Shown piece after piece: positions 1-8,809 of a stretch of DNA of 64,000 nucleotides. Within the stretch, counting starts at the first letter, position 1; every line of letters starts with the position of its first letter. This DNA comes from Pseudomonadota bacterium. Lineage in GTDB: Bacteria > Pseudomonadota > Gammaproteobacteria > Steroidobacterales > Steroidobacteraceae. The notes beneath the pieces were generated by a model. That model made no database searches and was not told the DNA's origin. It saw nothing but the letters and a program-made list of their open reading frames with translations. The stretch is from assembly GCA_023391815.1 (NCBI GenBank), contig JAEWAF010000043.1:1-64000 (forward strand), written 5' to 3'. Made by a program: the position numbers and the translations under genes.

Positions 1-2
1 CG

Positions 3-869
3 AGCTCAAGCTCGACCACGACGGTTCCCACGCTGCCGACGGGGCTCACGCGCGGTGCTGGCCAGATCAGCGACACCGGGCTGAACTTCGCGGTGCTGTT
101 ACGGGCGCTGCGTAACGACGGCAGCAGCAACATTCTGCAGACGCCTTCGATCACGACGCTCGACAACGAAGAGGCCGAGATCAAGGTCGCTCAGGAAGTG
201 CCGTTCATCACCGGTCAGTACACCAACACGGGCACCACCAACCAGGGCGCGGTGAATCCGTTCCAGACCATTCAGCGTGAAGAGGTCGGTAACATCCTGA
301 AGATCACGCCGCAGATCAACGAAGGCACGGCGGTCCAGCTGAAGATCGAGCAGGAGAACTCGAACCTCACCCAGGGCGTGACCGGCGCGGTCGATCTGAT
401 CACCAACAAGCGCACCATCTCCACCACCGTGCTGGTCGAGGATGGCGGCATGATCGTGCTCGGCGGGTTGATCAGCGACAGCGCCAACGAAGGCGAGGCG
501 CGCGTGCCCATCCTCGGCAATATTCCGATCATCGGTGAGTTGTTCAAGACTCGTAACGGCTCGAAGGAAAAGCGCAATCTGATGGTGTTCATCCGTCCGA
601 CCATCCTGCGCGACGGCGTGGCCGCGGCTCTCACGACCAGCGCCAAGTACAACGTACTGCGCGATCAACAGCTGCAGCGAAAGAATGGTCGCGTGACGTT
701 GCTGCCGGGCGAGCGGCAGCCGCAGTTGCCGCCCATCGAGGATCTGGCGAAATATGCCGACCCGACCGCGGGGGCGCACGCTCCGGCGCCGGGCACCAAT
801 CCCGAGGAGCAGCAGCCACCGGCGCAGAGCGAACCTCAACCGGAGCAGACGCCACCGCCGCAGCCGTGA
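3..869 (+). CDS. gspD: Type II secretion outer-membrane secretin GspD, C-terminal part
   Basis: The reading frame is open from the window edge, so the N-terminal N0-N3 domains lie outside. About 288 residues are visible. They carry secretin-domain signatures: an LLRALRNDG stretch, QEVPFITG, VDLITNKRTI, a VLGGLI strand, and the C-terminal VPILGNIPIIGELFKT motif typical of GspD. The last 50 or so residues are rich in Pro, Gln and Glu and look like a disordered tail. Secretins form the 15-16-subunit outer-membrane pore through which folded exoproteins leave. gspE starts 33 bases downstream and gspF follows, so this is the core of a gsp operon. The family call is secure; the true start is not in the window. 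Confidence 0.95.
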   Translation, partial: SSSSTTTVPTLPTGLTRGAGQISDTGLNFAVLLRALRNDGSSNILQTPSITTLDNEEAEIKVAQEVPFITGQYTNTGTTNQGAVNPFQTIQREEVGNILKITPQINEGTAVQLKIEQENSNLTQGVTGAVDLITNKRTISTTVLVEDGGMIVLGGLISDSANEGEARVPILGNIPIIGELFKTRNGSKEKRNLMVFIRPTILRDGVAAALTTSAKYNVLRDQQLQRKNGRVTLLPGERQPQLPPIEDLAKYADPTAGAHAPAPGTNPEEQQPPAQSEPQPEQTPPPQP

Positions 870-902
870 TCGGCTCCCTTTCTCTCACGACAAGGTGTTG
901 TC

Positions 903-2420
903 ATGAGCGCACAAGTTGAAACTCCGGTCGCCGCGCGTGTCGCGGCGGCCCCGCCTTCGACGGCCATGCTGTCGTTCACGTTCTGCAAGCGCCATGGCGT
1001 GCTGGTGCAGAAGGTGAATGAAACATCCGCCGAGGCCGTGTATCGCGCCGGCGCGCAGCCAGCCGCGATTGCCGAAGTCCGCCGCGTGCTCGGCGTGCCG
1101 TTGCAATTGCGGCGGGTGGATTCGGATGCCTTCGATCAGCTGCTTCGTCAGCAATACGAAGGCGGCAACTCGGCCATGCAACAGGCCGGCGCCGGTGTCG
1201 AAGAAGACACCGACCTCGCGCACCTCGCGCAGGATCTGCCCGAGCCCTCCGACCTGCTCGAAAGCGACGACCAGGCGCCGATCATCAAACTGATCAACGC
1301 CATCCTGACGCAGGCGGTCAAGGAGAACGCCTCCGATATTCACATCGAGCCGTTCGAAAATCGCCTGGTGGTGCGCTTCCGCGTCGATGGCGTATTACGC
1401 GAAGTGTTGCAGTCCAAGCGCGCCGTCGCGCAACTCGTCGTTTCGCGTATCAAAGTCATGTCGAAGCTCGACATCGCCGAGAAGCGCCTGCCTCAGGACG
1501 GTCGCATCTCGTTGCGAGTCGCCGGTCGCGCCGTCGACGTCCGTGTCTCGACGATTCCCGCCGGCCATGGCGAGCGCGTCGTGCTTCGTCTGCTCGACAA
1601 GCAGGCAGGTCGACTCGAACTGAACGCGCTCGGCATGGATCCGCGCACGCAGAAGCTGCTCGATGAGTTGATCCATAAACCTCACGGCATCATTCTCGTC
1701 ACGGGCCCGACCGGTTCGGGTAAGACCACGACGCTCTACTCCGCGCTCGAGCGCATCAACGACAACACTAGAAACATTCTCACCGTCGAAGATCCGATCG
1801 AGTACTACATCGACGGTATCGGTCAGACCCAAGTGAACACCAAGGTCGAGATGACCTTCGCGCGCGGCCTGCGCGCCATCCTGCGCCAGGACCCGGACGT
1901 GGTGATGATCGGCGAAATTCGTGACCTCGAAACGGCGCACATCGCCGTGCAGGCATCCTTGACGGGTCACCTCGTGCTCTCGACATTGCATACGAACACA
2001 GCCGTCGGCGCGGTGACGCGTCTGCGCGATATGGGCGTCGAGCCATTCCTCTTGTCATCGAGCTTGATCGGCGTGCTCGCGCAGCGCCTGGTGCGCGTGT
2101 TGAATCCGGACACGCGCGAAGCGTATCCCGCCGGCGAGTACGAGCGCCGCCTGCTCAACGTCCCCGAGGGTGCGCCCTCGCCCACGTTGTATCGACCCGG
2201 TGCCGATGCGACCCAGGGGTTCAAAGGTCGAACCGGCATTCATGAGCTCGTGCTGGTCGATGACACCATGCGCACCATGATTCACGACGGCGCCAGCGAG
2301 CAGGAGCTCGAGCGCTACGCACGCACACTGACGCCGAGCATTCGCGACGACGGCCGCTCCAAAGTGCTGTCGGGCGTGACCACGCTCGAAGAAGTTTTGC
2401 GCGTGACGCGCGAGGACTGA
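903..2420 (+). CDS. gspE: Type II secretion ATPase GspE (tetracysteine motif lost)
   Basis: Cytoplasmic hexameric ATPase that powers pseudopilus assembly for type II secretion. The N1E-like N-terminus is followed by the ASDIHIEP motif, Walker A GPTGSGKTTT (about residues 268-277), the Asp box TVEDPIEY, Walker B DPDVVMIGEIRD and the His box LSTLHTN. Length (505 aa) is normal for GspE. The ATG at 903 follows a spaced AAGG. Odd point: the two CxxC pairs that bind zinc in most GspE proteins are absent. The first position reads NPDTREAY and the second GADATQGFKGR, so all four cysteines are replaced while the flanking sequence is kept. It lies between gspD and gspF in one operon. Confidence 0.95.
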   Translation: MSAQVETPVAARVAAAPPSTAMLSFTFCKRHGVLVQKVNETSAEAVYRAGAQPAAIAEVRRVLGVPLQLRRVDSDAFDQLLRQQYEGGNSAMQQAGAGVEEDTDLAHLAQDLPEPSDLLESDDQAPIIKLINAILTQAVKENASDIHIEPFENRLVVRFRVDGVLREVLQSKRAVAQLVVSRIKVMSKLDIAEKRLPQDGRISLRVAGRAVDVRVSTIPAGHGERVVLRLLDKQAGRLELNALGMDPRTQKLLDELIHKPHGIILVTGPTGSGKTTTLYSALERINDNTRNILTVEDPIEYYIDGIGQTQVNTKVEMTFARGLRAILRQDPDVVMIGEIRDLETAHIAVQASLTGHLVLSTLHTNTAVGAVTRLRDMGVEPFLLSSSLIGVLAQRLVRVLNPDTREAYPAGEYERRLLNVPEGAPSPTLYRPGADATQGFKGRTGIHELVLVDDTMRTMIHDGASEQELERYARTLTPSIRDDGRSKVLSGVTTLEEVLRVTRED

Positions 2421-2445
2421 GCGCGACCGATCACGAGGAGTTGCT

Positions 2446-3663
2446 TTGAGCGCTTTCGAATACACCGCCGTCGATGCCGCCGGTCGCGAACGCAAAGGCG
2501 TGCTGGAAGGCGATACCGCACGGCAGGTTCGCCAACTGCTGCGCGATCAGGCGCTGCTGCCGCTCACCGTAAACGAAGTCACGCAACGCGAGCAGAAACA
2601 GCGCACTGCCCGCTTCTCAATCGGTAGCGGCGTCTCCGCCGCCGACCTCTCGCTGCTCACTCGACAGATCGCGACGCTGGTCCGATCCGGCCTGCCCTTG
2701 GAAGAAGCGCTCGCCGCCGTTTCCGAACAGACCGAGAAGCCGAGAGTGCGCAGTATCGTCATGGCCGTTCGTGCCAAAGTCATGGAAGGTCATACGCTCG
2801 CGGACGGCCTGGCCGACTTCCCGAGCGTGTTCCCCGAGCTGTACATCGCGACGGTCGCCGCCGGCGAACAGTCGGGACATCTCGACACCGTGCTCGAACG
2901 CCTGGCCGATTACACCGAGAACCGCGAGCAGATGCGCAGCCGCACCATCAACGCGATGCTCTATCCGGTGCTGCTGTTCATCGTTTGTATCGCCATCGTC
3001 TCGCTGCTGCTGACGTTCGTGGTACCGAAGATCGTCAAGCAGTTCGAGAACTCCAAGGCGGAGCTTCCCATGCTCACGCAGGTGCTGATCGCGATTTCCG
3101 ATTTCCTGCGCGACTGGGGCTGGCTGCTGCTGCTGATCCTGGTCGGCATCGGCTTCATCTTCAAGCGCTGGTTGCGCGATCCGAACGCAAAGCGTCGCTT
3201 TCACGCCATCCTGTTGCGTCTGCCGCTGATCGGCAAAGTGGTGCGCGGCTCGAATACCGCGCGCTTTGCCCGTACGTTCTCCACGTTGACCTCGAGTGCG
3301 GTGCCAGTGTTGGAAGCGCTGCGCATTTCCGGCGAAGTCGTCACGAACCTGCCGATGCGCGATGCCGTTCAGGATGCGGCGACCCGCGTGCGCGAAGGCG
3401 CGCCGATCGGCAAGTCGCTGGGCACGCCCAAAATATTTCCGCCCATGATGATTCACCTGATCTCCAGCGGCGAGTCCAGCGGCGAGCTGGAGACCATGCT
3501 GGACCGCGCGGCGACCAACCAGGAGCGCGAGATGGATTCGATCCTGACCGCCGCGGTCGGCCTGCTCGGCCCGCTGATGATCCTGTTCATGGGCGGCATG
3601 GTGCTGCTGATCGTGCTCGCCATGTTGCTGCCGATTTTCCAGCTCAACACATTGATCAAATGA
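2446..3663 (+). CDS. gspF: Type II secretion inner-membrane platform protein GspF
   Basis: Polytopic platform protein that couples GspE to the pseudopilus. The N-terminus FEYTAVDAAGRERKG is the classic GspF/PilC opening. Two T2SSF cytoplasmic domains (about residues 70-190 and 270-400) each contain the conserved TRQIATLVRSGLPLEEAL or FARTFSTLTSSAVPVLEAL helix. Three hydrophobic segments are seen near residues 170-192, 224-242 and 368-395. The start is TTG at 2446, chosen because GAGGAG sits about 5 bases upstream and no ATG fits. It follows gspE by 25 bases. Length 405 aa is typical. The next gene is a small unrelated acidic protein with its own promoter-like sequence, so the gsp operon either ends here or continues elsewhere. 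Confidence 0.96.
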   Translation: MSAFEYTAVDAAGRERKGVLEGDTARQVRQLLRDQALLPLTVNEVTQREQKQRTARFSIGSGVSAADLSLLTRQIATLVRSGLPLEEALAAVSEQTEKPRVRSIVMAVRAKVMEGHTLADGLADFPSVFPELYIATVAAGEQSGHLDTVLERLADYTENREQMRSRTINAMLYPVLLFIVCIAIVSLLLTFVVPKIVKQFENSKAELPMLTQVLIAISDFLRDWGWLLLLILVGIGFIFKRWLRDPNAKRRFHAILLRLPLIGKVVRGSNTARFARTFSTLTSSAVPVLEALRISGEVVTNLPMRDAVQDAATRVREGAPIGKSLGTPKIFPPMMIHLISSGESSGELETMLDRAATNQEREMDSILTAAVGLLGPLMILFMGGMVLLIVLAMLLPIFQLNTLIK

Positions 3664-3726
3664 GCGATCGGCGCGCGTCCCGGCCGCGGACCGGGGATGT
3701 GGTTCACCGAATTGGCAAAGACGCTA

Positions 3727-3755
3727 TTGCTAGAGGGCGGCCTTCCCTCTATATA
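3727..3755 (+). promoter_or_regulatory. Putative sigma-70 promoter for the small acidic protein
   Basis: TTGCTA (3727-3732) and TATATA (3750-3755) are separated by 17 bases and lie about 55 bases before the ATG at 3808. The spacer is an inverted repeat (AGAGGG, seven bases, CCCTCT), which could be an operator or chance. Pattern match only. Confidence 0.35.
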
Positions 3756-3807
3756 CTCGCGCCGTAAACACCCTGGGGCGCTGCGGCAAGTTGCGGGATC
3801 GCAGTCG

Positions 3808-4083
3808 ATGACTGAGAAGCCGGAATCCGAAGAGTTCGATGAAGAAGAGGACGACGGCGGTGCCGTCGAGTCCGAGGACCTCGATGTCGACCATTTGATC
3901 GCCGACATCGACAAGCGTAAGAAAAACGTCACGAAGGCCGGCGAGCCGGCATGGCGGCGTCTGGAACGCATTCGCGAAGAACGCGAGACCGCCGCGCAAC
4001 TGTCCGATTTCGACGACTACGAGATCGGCATGGACGGCGACGGTGCCGACGATGACGCGGCCTCGCTCGACGACGAAGATTAG
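3808..4083 (+). CDS. Small acidic protein, possibly PA3496 family
   Basis: A 91-residue, strongly acidic protein (MTEKPESEEFDEEEDD at the start, DDDAASLDDED at the end). Its central basic helix, AWRRLERIREERET, is followed by a DFDDYEI turn. This layout, an acidic flank plus an RRLE..REER helix, resembles the small PA3496-type proteins of gammaproteobacteria, sometimes called envelope-integrity proteins. I make that match from memory of the pattern only. The frame is open further upstream, but the ATG at 3808 is preferred because a promoter-like TATATA lies just before it. No signal peptide or membrane segment. Function unknown. Confidence 0.6.
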   Translation: MTEKPESEEFDEEEDDGGAVESEDLDVDHLIADIDKRKKNVTKAGEPAWRRLERIREERETAAQLSDFDDYEIGMDGDGADDDAASLDDED

Positions 4084-4149
4084 CCGCGCCCCGTTGCCCG
4101 CAATCGTCTGACGTTCCGACAACATCTCGGAACCCGTGTGAGCGTGCGT

Positions 4150-4180
4150 CCGTTCCAGCTGCGAACAGCTGCATGAACGG
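4150..4180. promoter_or_regulatory. Imperfect palindrome abutting the udgX start codon
   Basis: CCGTTC and GAACGG (4150-4155, 4175-4180) flank an inner AGCTG-cgaa-CAGCT repeat. The element ends directly at the ATG at 4181. It could be an operator or a 5' hairpin that limits translation. It also contains GTTC-N7-GAAC, which is not a recognised LexA box of this group. Confidence 0.3.
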
Positions 4181-4888
4181 ATGCACGGCATGATCCACCC
4201 GACTCCTCCGACCGCGCGACGCGCGCCCGCGAAGAAACACGCACGTGACGCACGCTCGACCCAAACATCGGTGCGCCCCGCTGCGCGATCTCTGACGGCG
4301 CTACGAGAGGAAGCCGAGCATTGCCGTGCCTGTCCGCTGTGGAAGAACGCCACGCAAACGGTGTTCGGTGAAGGTCGAGCCACCGCGCGCATCGTGCTGA
4401 TCGGTGAACAACCCGGTGACCGTGAAGATGTCGCGGGCAAACCTTTCGTAGGTCCCGCGGGCAAACTGCTCGATCGCGCGCTGATGGACGCCGGCGTGGA
4501 GCGCGCACAAACGTATGTCACCAACGCGGTGAAACATTTCAAGTTCGAGCCGCGCGGCAAACGTCGCATCCACAAGAAACCCAACGAACAGGAGATCGCG
4601 ATCTGTAAATCGCAGTGGCTGGACAACGAGCTGCGGGCGATCGGCCCGTCGCTGGTCATCGCGATGGGCGCTACCGCGGCGCGCGCGGTGTTCGGACGGG
4701 CGACGGCGATCGGCAAGAATCGCGGTCACATCATCAAAGGTCAGTCGTTGGCGAGCGAGATCGATGCCGACGTGATCGTGACCGTGCACCCCTCCTACTT
4801 ACTCCGGGTGCCCGATCAAGATCGGGCCAGTGCGTACGAGGCGTTCGTCGAAGATCTGAAACTGGCGCGCAAGTACGCGCCGGCGTGA
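4181..4888 (+). CDS. udgX: UdgX-type uracil-DNA glycosylase (covalent uracil binder)
   Basis: UdgX enzymes excise uracil from DNA and remain covalently attached to the abasic site through the histidine of a KRRIH loop. All three landmarks are visible: GEQPGDREDVAGKPFVGPAG (from residue 75), KRRIH at 127-131 with the predicted nucleophile His131, and HPSYLLR at 203-209. Cys48, Cys51 and Cys142 fit the iron-sulfur cluster ligands of the family; a fourth cysteine is not evident. The first 40 residues are Arg/Ala-rich and probably disordered. The ATG at 4181 is used, but the ATG four codons in is equally possible. An imperfect palindrome sits directly before the start. Other family 4/5 glycosylases lack KRRIH, so the UdgX call is firm. 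Confidence 0.93.
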   Translation: MHGMIHPTPPTARRAPAKKHARDARSTQTSVRPAARSLTALREEAEHCRACPLWKNATQTVFGEGRATARIVLIGEQPGDREDVAGKPFVGPAGKLLDRALMDAGVERAQTYVTNAVKHFKFEPRGKRRIHKKPNEQEIAICKSQWLDNELRAIGPSLVIAMGATAARAVFGRATAIGKNRGHIIKGQSLASEIDADVIVTVHPSYLLRVPDQDRASAYEAFVEDLKLARKYAPA

Positions 4889-4894
4889 CTGTCT

Positions 4895-6028
4895 TTAGTT
4901 CGGACGGAAGTCGATGCGCTCAGTGCCGCCGGTCGGCACGCAGAAGATGCCGATGGGGCTCGAGCGGCCGCGCAACACCAGTGACGGCAACGGCATCGCG
5001 CCGACATCGACGCCGCGCTTATCGAGCAGATTCTTCACCGCGTCCGAAAACAACATTTCACCCGCGCGCGCGCGCTGACCCAGACGGGAAGCGACGTTCA
5101 CGGTGTCGCCGATAATCGTGTAGTTCATGTACGCGGGCGAGCCGATGTTGCCGGCGATCACTTCGCCGACATTGATGCCGATGCCCAGACCCGTCTCGAC
5201 GCCGTAACGGTCCTTCCAACGGTGCGCAAGCTCCGAGAACTTCTCCAGCATCAGCTTGGCCGCGAGAATGGAGCGCTCGGCGCCGTCTTCCTGCGCGACC
5301 GGCACACCGAAGCCCACCAGCAAGCTGTCGCCCGCCATGCTGAACACGGTGCCTTCATATTCGAACGTGATATCGGTCAGCAGCTTGAAGAACTCGTTCA
5401 GCAACTCGACCACCTGCTCGGGATTAAGCCGCTCCGACAGCGCGGTGAAGCCACGCATGTCGGCGAACATCACGGCCACCTGCGCGCGCTTGTGCGTACC
5501 GGAGAACATCGTGTCGAGCAGCTCCGGGCTCGCCAGGATCTGGTCCGCCAGCTTCGGCGAAATGTAACGACGGAACGCGGCGCGGATCAGCTCGCGGCGC
5601 TTCACCTCTTCGGCCAGCTGTTCGGCCGCCAGCTGGCGACGCGTCGCACTCGCCTTCAGCAGCGAGCGCACCCGGACCAGAAACTCTTCGCGGCGCACTT
5701 GATGGGTGAGGAAGTCATCCACGCCCGCTTCGAACGCGAGCAGGCGCTGCTTGGCGGATTTGGCGAGACCCACTAGCGGCACGAGCAATGTGGTCGGATT
5801 GGCTTTGAGCACGCCGGAGACGCGCGCCAGCGCGGTCGCATCGGCTTCCACATCCAGAACGATCAGATCGGGCGCACGACGCGCGACGCTGGCAATGACC
5901 TGGTCGGGCTCGACCATATCGTCGATGCCGATATCGGACGAATCGAGCAGTCGTGCGAGCACCCCCCGGGTGGTCTCGGAACTGCTTACCAGCAATGTTC
6001 TGTAGGTCGCGGACAGGGTCGCGGACAT
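4895..6028 (-). CDS. Class III adenylate/guanylate cyclase with degenerate receiver domain
   Basis: A 377-residue soluble protein. Residues 1-125 have a response-regulator fold and residues 180-360 a class III nucleotide cyclase domain. In the cyclase, metal-binding Asp190 (FADMRGF) and Asp234 (MAGDSLLVGFG) are present, as is IIGDTVNVASRL. The usual purine-specifying Lys before the second Asp reads Ser, so the substrate (ATP or GTP) is uncertain. The receiver keeps the central Asp59 (VLDV), but the N-terminal acidic pair is replaced by SSS and the conserved Lys by His109, so phosphorylation is doubtful. The ATG at 6028 is chosen because GAGGAA lies 7 bases upstream. It is convergent with udgX. 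Confidence 0.88.
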   Translation of the reverse strand: MSATLSATYRTLLVSSSETTRGVLARLLDSSDIGIDDMVEPDQVIASVARRAPDLIVLDVEADATALARVSGVLKANPTTLLVPLVGLAKSAKQRLLAFEAGVDDFLTHQVRREEFLVRVRSLLKASATRRQLAAEQLAEEVKRRELIRAAFRRYISPKLADQILASPELLDTMFSGTHKRAQVAVMFADMRGFTALSERLNPEQVVELLNEFFKLLTDITFEYEGTVFSMAGDSLLVGFGVPVAQEDGAERSILAAKLMLEKFSELAHRWKDRYGVETGLGIGINVGEVIAGNIGSPAYMNYTIIGDTVNVASRLGQRARAGEMLFSDAVKNLLDKRGVDVGAMPLPSLVLRGRSSPIGIFCVPTGGTERIDFRPN

Positions 6029-6077
6029 CGTCCGTAATTCCTCGTGGTCACTGCTCGTCCCCCGTTCATCTTGCGTG

Positions 6078-6103
6078 CAAAGCCATCCCAAGGGATGCCT
6101 TTG
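6078..6103. promoter_or_regulatory. Inverted repeat upstream of the cyclase gene
   Basis: CAAAG-c-CATCCC-aa-GGGATG-c-CTTTG, eleven paired bases with one mismatch step, 50-75 bases upstream of the cyclase start at 6028. Possible operator; no regulator is recognised. Confidence 0.35.
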
Positions 6104-6314
6104 GATAGCTCATCTTTTTCGGCAAGACGATCAGGGCATGTCACACGAGCTGCTCCGCCACGACCGCGCGACAGATGCGCCGTGCGACGGAAAGTGCGTA
6201 AAGACATTCAGTTGGCGGTCGCATCCTACCGACATTGCGCAACTAACGCCAAATGCGCCGGGTTCTGTCAAAAGACCGTAAACTGCCAGTCCTCGACTTC
6301 GACCGGATGCCCGC

Positions 6315-7583
6315 TTGTTCGCAACACTCCTGAGATCGCGCGTTGGTCGGGCCGCCCTGCTCGGCCTTGCCTCCCTGGCCGCGGCGAGCTCGGCCTCGGC
6401 GGCCAAGATCGCCTACTACGACGCCACCTATCGGGCGACCTTCAAGCCGGGCGTCGATCATGCGCAGGTGGAGCTCGAGCTGAAGGGCGACAAGCTGCCG
6501 AGCCAGGTCGTGTTGCTGGCGGATCCCAAACGCTATCGGAACTTCCATTCCAGCGAGCCGCTGGAGGTCGGCGCCAAAGAAATCGTGTGGCGACCGCAAG
6601 GCACGAAGTCGAGCCTGCGCTACGAGTTCATCGTGAACCATCAACGCTCCTCGGGCAGTTACGATTCCTATATCACCCAGAGCTGGGCGCTATTTCGCGG
6701 TGACAAGCTGACCCCGAGCACGCGCGTCACCGCCGCTCGCAACCTTCGCTCGCGCACGGTGTTGCAATTCAATCTGCCGACGGGATGGTCGGCCGTGACG
6801 CCCTATCCTTCGGCCGGCGACCACAGCTTCCGCGTCGAGGATCCGAAGCGACGTTTCGATGAGCCGGCGGGCTGGATGCTGATCGGCAAGATCGGCGTGC
6901 GCAGCGAGCGCATTCAGCATGTGAACACGCTGATTGCCGCGCCTGAAGGCGAAAGCGCCCGCCGACAGGACGCGCTCGCGTTCATCAATTGGAATCTGCC
7001 CAAACTGCTGGAAGTGTTTCCGGACTTTCCCAAGCGCGTGCTGATCGTTTCAGCGGGCGATCCGATGTGGCGCGGCGGCCTGTCCGGCCCCGCCTCGATC
7101 TTTTTGCATTCGGACCGGCCGCTGATCAGCGAGAACCGCACCAGTCCGCTGCTTCATGAGCTGGTGCACGTCGCGCTCGGTATTCGCGGCGACAACGAAA
7201 GCGACTGGATCGTGGAAGGGCTCGCGGAGTTTTATTCCATCCAGACCTTGCGACGCTCCGGCGGCATCGGTCAGAAACGTTACGAGCAGGCGATCGACAA
7301 TCTGAAGAAATGGGCCGCCCGCGCGCCGACGCTCTTCGCGAAAAGCTCCTCGGGCGCGACCACGGCCCGCGCCGTGCTGGTATTTCAACAAGTCGACGCG
7401 GAGATTCGTTCGTTGACCGGGGGCGCCGCGAGCCTCGATGACGTCGCACGCAAACTCGCGACCGACCGCGGCGAGATCAGCCTGATCCAACTTCAGGAGA
7501 TCGCGCAGCAGGTCGCGGGCAAACCGCTGCGATCGTTGCAGCGGGACCGGCTCATGAAGCCCGTGGTTGAACCAGGGCCGTGA
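6315..7583 (+). CDS. Secreted M61-like (gluzincin) metallopeptidase
   Basis: A 422-residue protein with an N-terminal signal peptide (Arg residues, a Leu/Ala core, cleavage near ASSASAAKIA). The C-terminal half has a zinc-peptidase signature HELVHVALG at about residue 277 and WIVEGLAEFYS some 20 residues later. The first two His residues and that Glu would bind zinc, as in M61 glycyl aminopeptidases and other gluzincins. The N-terminal beta-rich part also resembles M61 proteins, but no PDZ domain is visible and the protein is shorter than typical M61 enzymes (about 600 aa). The TTG start is the first that includes the whole signal peptide. Its 3' end overlaps the convergent oxidoreductase gene by 32 bases. 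Substrate unknown. Confidence 0.7.
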   Translation: MFATLLRSRVGRAALLGLASLAAASSASAAKIAYYDATYRATFKPGVDHAQVELELKGDKLPSQVVLLADPKRYRNFHSSEPLEVGAKEIVWRPQGTKSSLRYEFIVNHQRSSGSYDSYITQSWALFRGDKLTPSTRVTAARNLRSRTVLQFNLPTGWSAVTPYPSAGDHSFRVEDPKRRFDEPAGWMLIGKIGVRSERIQHVNTLIAAPEGESARRQDALAFINWNLPKLLEVFPDFPKRVLIVSAGDPMWRGGLSGPASIFLHSDRPLISENRTSPLLHELVHVALGIRGDNESDWIVEGLAEFYSIQTLRRSGGIGQKRYEQAIDNLKKWAARAPTLFAKSSSGATTARAVLVFQQVDAEIRSLTGGAASLDDVARKLATDRGEISLIQLQEIAQQVAGKPLRSLQRDRLMKPVVEPGP

Positions 7584-8511
7584 TCTTCATCGCGGTCTCG
7601 AGCGCCCGCAGCCCGTCTTCTCCGGTCACCACCGGTGTACTGCGCTCACGCACCGCCTTCAAGAACGCTTCGATCTCCGCGAGCAGCGCGTCGCCCTGAT
7701 CGAAGTTCTGTTCCTCGATCGACACCTGGGCCGGCGATTCGACCGGCGCCGCGTCTTTCTTGCGGATCACGGTCAGGATCTTCTGCTGCATGTCGACCGA
7801 AAGATAGGCGTCGTCCTGGAAGATGCGGATCTTGCGTTCCTGCTTGAGGCTGATGCGGCTCGCGGTCGTGTTAGCGACGCAGCCGCCTTCAAAACGCAGC
7901 CGCGCGTTGACGATATCGATCTCGCCGGAGAACACGGACGCACCGACGGCGTCGATGTGCTCGATCGGCGTGCCGACCAGCTCTTGAATCAGATCGATGT
8001 CGTGGATCATGAGATCCAGTACGACGCTCACATCGGTGCCGCGTTGTTTGAACGGCGCAAGACGATGCGATTCGACGAAACGCGGCGTCTGCAATCGCTC
8101 GGCGGCCGCCAGCACGGCGGGATTGAAACGTTCCAGATGGCCCACCTGAAGAATGCGTTTGTGAGTGCGGGCAAGCTCGACCAGCTCACGCGCTTCGGCG
8201 ACGGTCGTGGCGATGGGTTTCTCGATCAGCAGGTCGATGCCATTCTTCAGCAGCTCACAACCGATGGCGTGATGGAGCGGTGTCGGTACTGCGAGACTCA
8301 CCGCATCGACGGCACCGAAGAGCTCGCGATAGTCATGGACCGCCTTCGTGCCGAGCTCCGCCGCGACCTTCGCGCAAGCCTCGGCATTTGCATCCACCAC
8401 GGCCACGAGCGTCGAACCCGCAATCTGCGCGTACTTCTGCGCGTGGAAACGACCGAGATAGCCAACGCCGATAACGGCGGTCCGCAGCGGCGCGTGAGTT
8501 GCTTCTGACAT
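7552..8511 (-). CDS. Gfo/Idh/MocA family NAD(P)-dependent oxidoreductase
   Basis: A 319-residue Rossmann dehydrogenase. The nucleotide-binding motif GVGYLGRFHAQKYA begins near residue 14, the catalytic EKPIA motif is at about 95, and GHLERFNPA follows. The C-terminal domain has the DLMIHDIDLI helix (His-Asp) of the family. The GHLERFNP motif is common in members that oxidise sugar nucleotides, including GnnA-type UDP-GlcNAc 3-dehydrogenases, but no lipid A genes adjoin it here, so I leave the substrate open. The frame is open 100 codons further upstream; the ATG at 8511 is chosen because homology begins there. It overlaps the end of the peptidase gene. Confidence 0.85.
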   Translation of the reverse strand: MSEATHAPLRTAVIGVGYLGRFHAQKYAQIAGSTLVAVVDANAEACAKVAAELGTKAVHDYRELFGAVDAVSLAVPTPLHHAIGCELLKNGIDLLIEKPIATTVAEARELVELARTHKRILQVGHLERFNPAVLAAAERLQTPRFVESHRLAPFKQRGTDVSVVLDLMIHDIDLIQELVGTPIEHIDAVGASVFSGEIDIVNARLRFEGGCVANTTASRISLKQERKIRIFQDDAYLSVDMQQKILTVIRKKDAAPVESPAQVSIEEQNFDQGDALLAEIEAFLKAVRERSTPVVTGEDGLRALETAMKITALVQPRAS

Positions 8512-8809
8512 TCGCGACAAGCCTCGACCTATGGAAAGGCCGCAATGATAACGACTGCCGCGCGGGTACCGCGAAGAAGCCGACCGCCGGAGATGGCAAG
8601 CCATCCAAGGCCGCGTCTTTCCGGTCCGCCGGCAGGCGTAGATGTGCAGGCCCGGGTTTGCCCGCGCAAGCGCAAGATAGGGTCGACCTCCTGGCGCGAT
8701 TGGCCGTCCATTTGACGGCGGCCGATGATCCAGGATTTTCTGTCGATAGCTGTTGCGGGCGTCGCGACGAGTCGCGAAGATGCGCGCCAATTTATTTGTA
8801 CAGGCCCGC

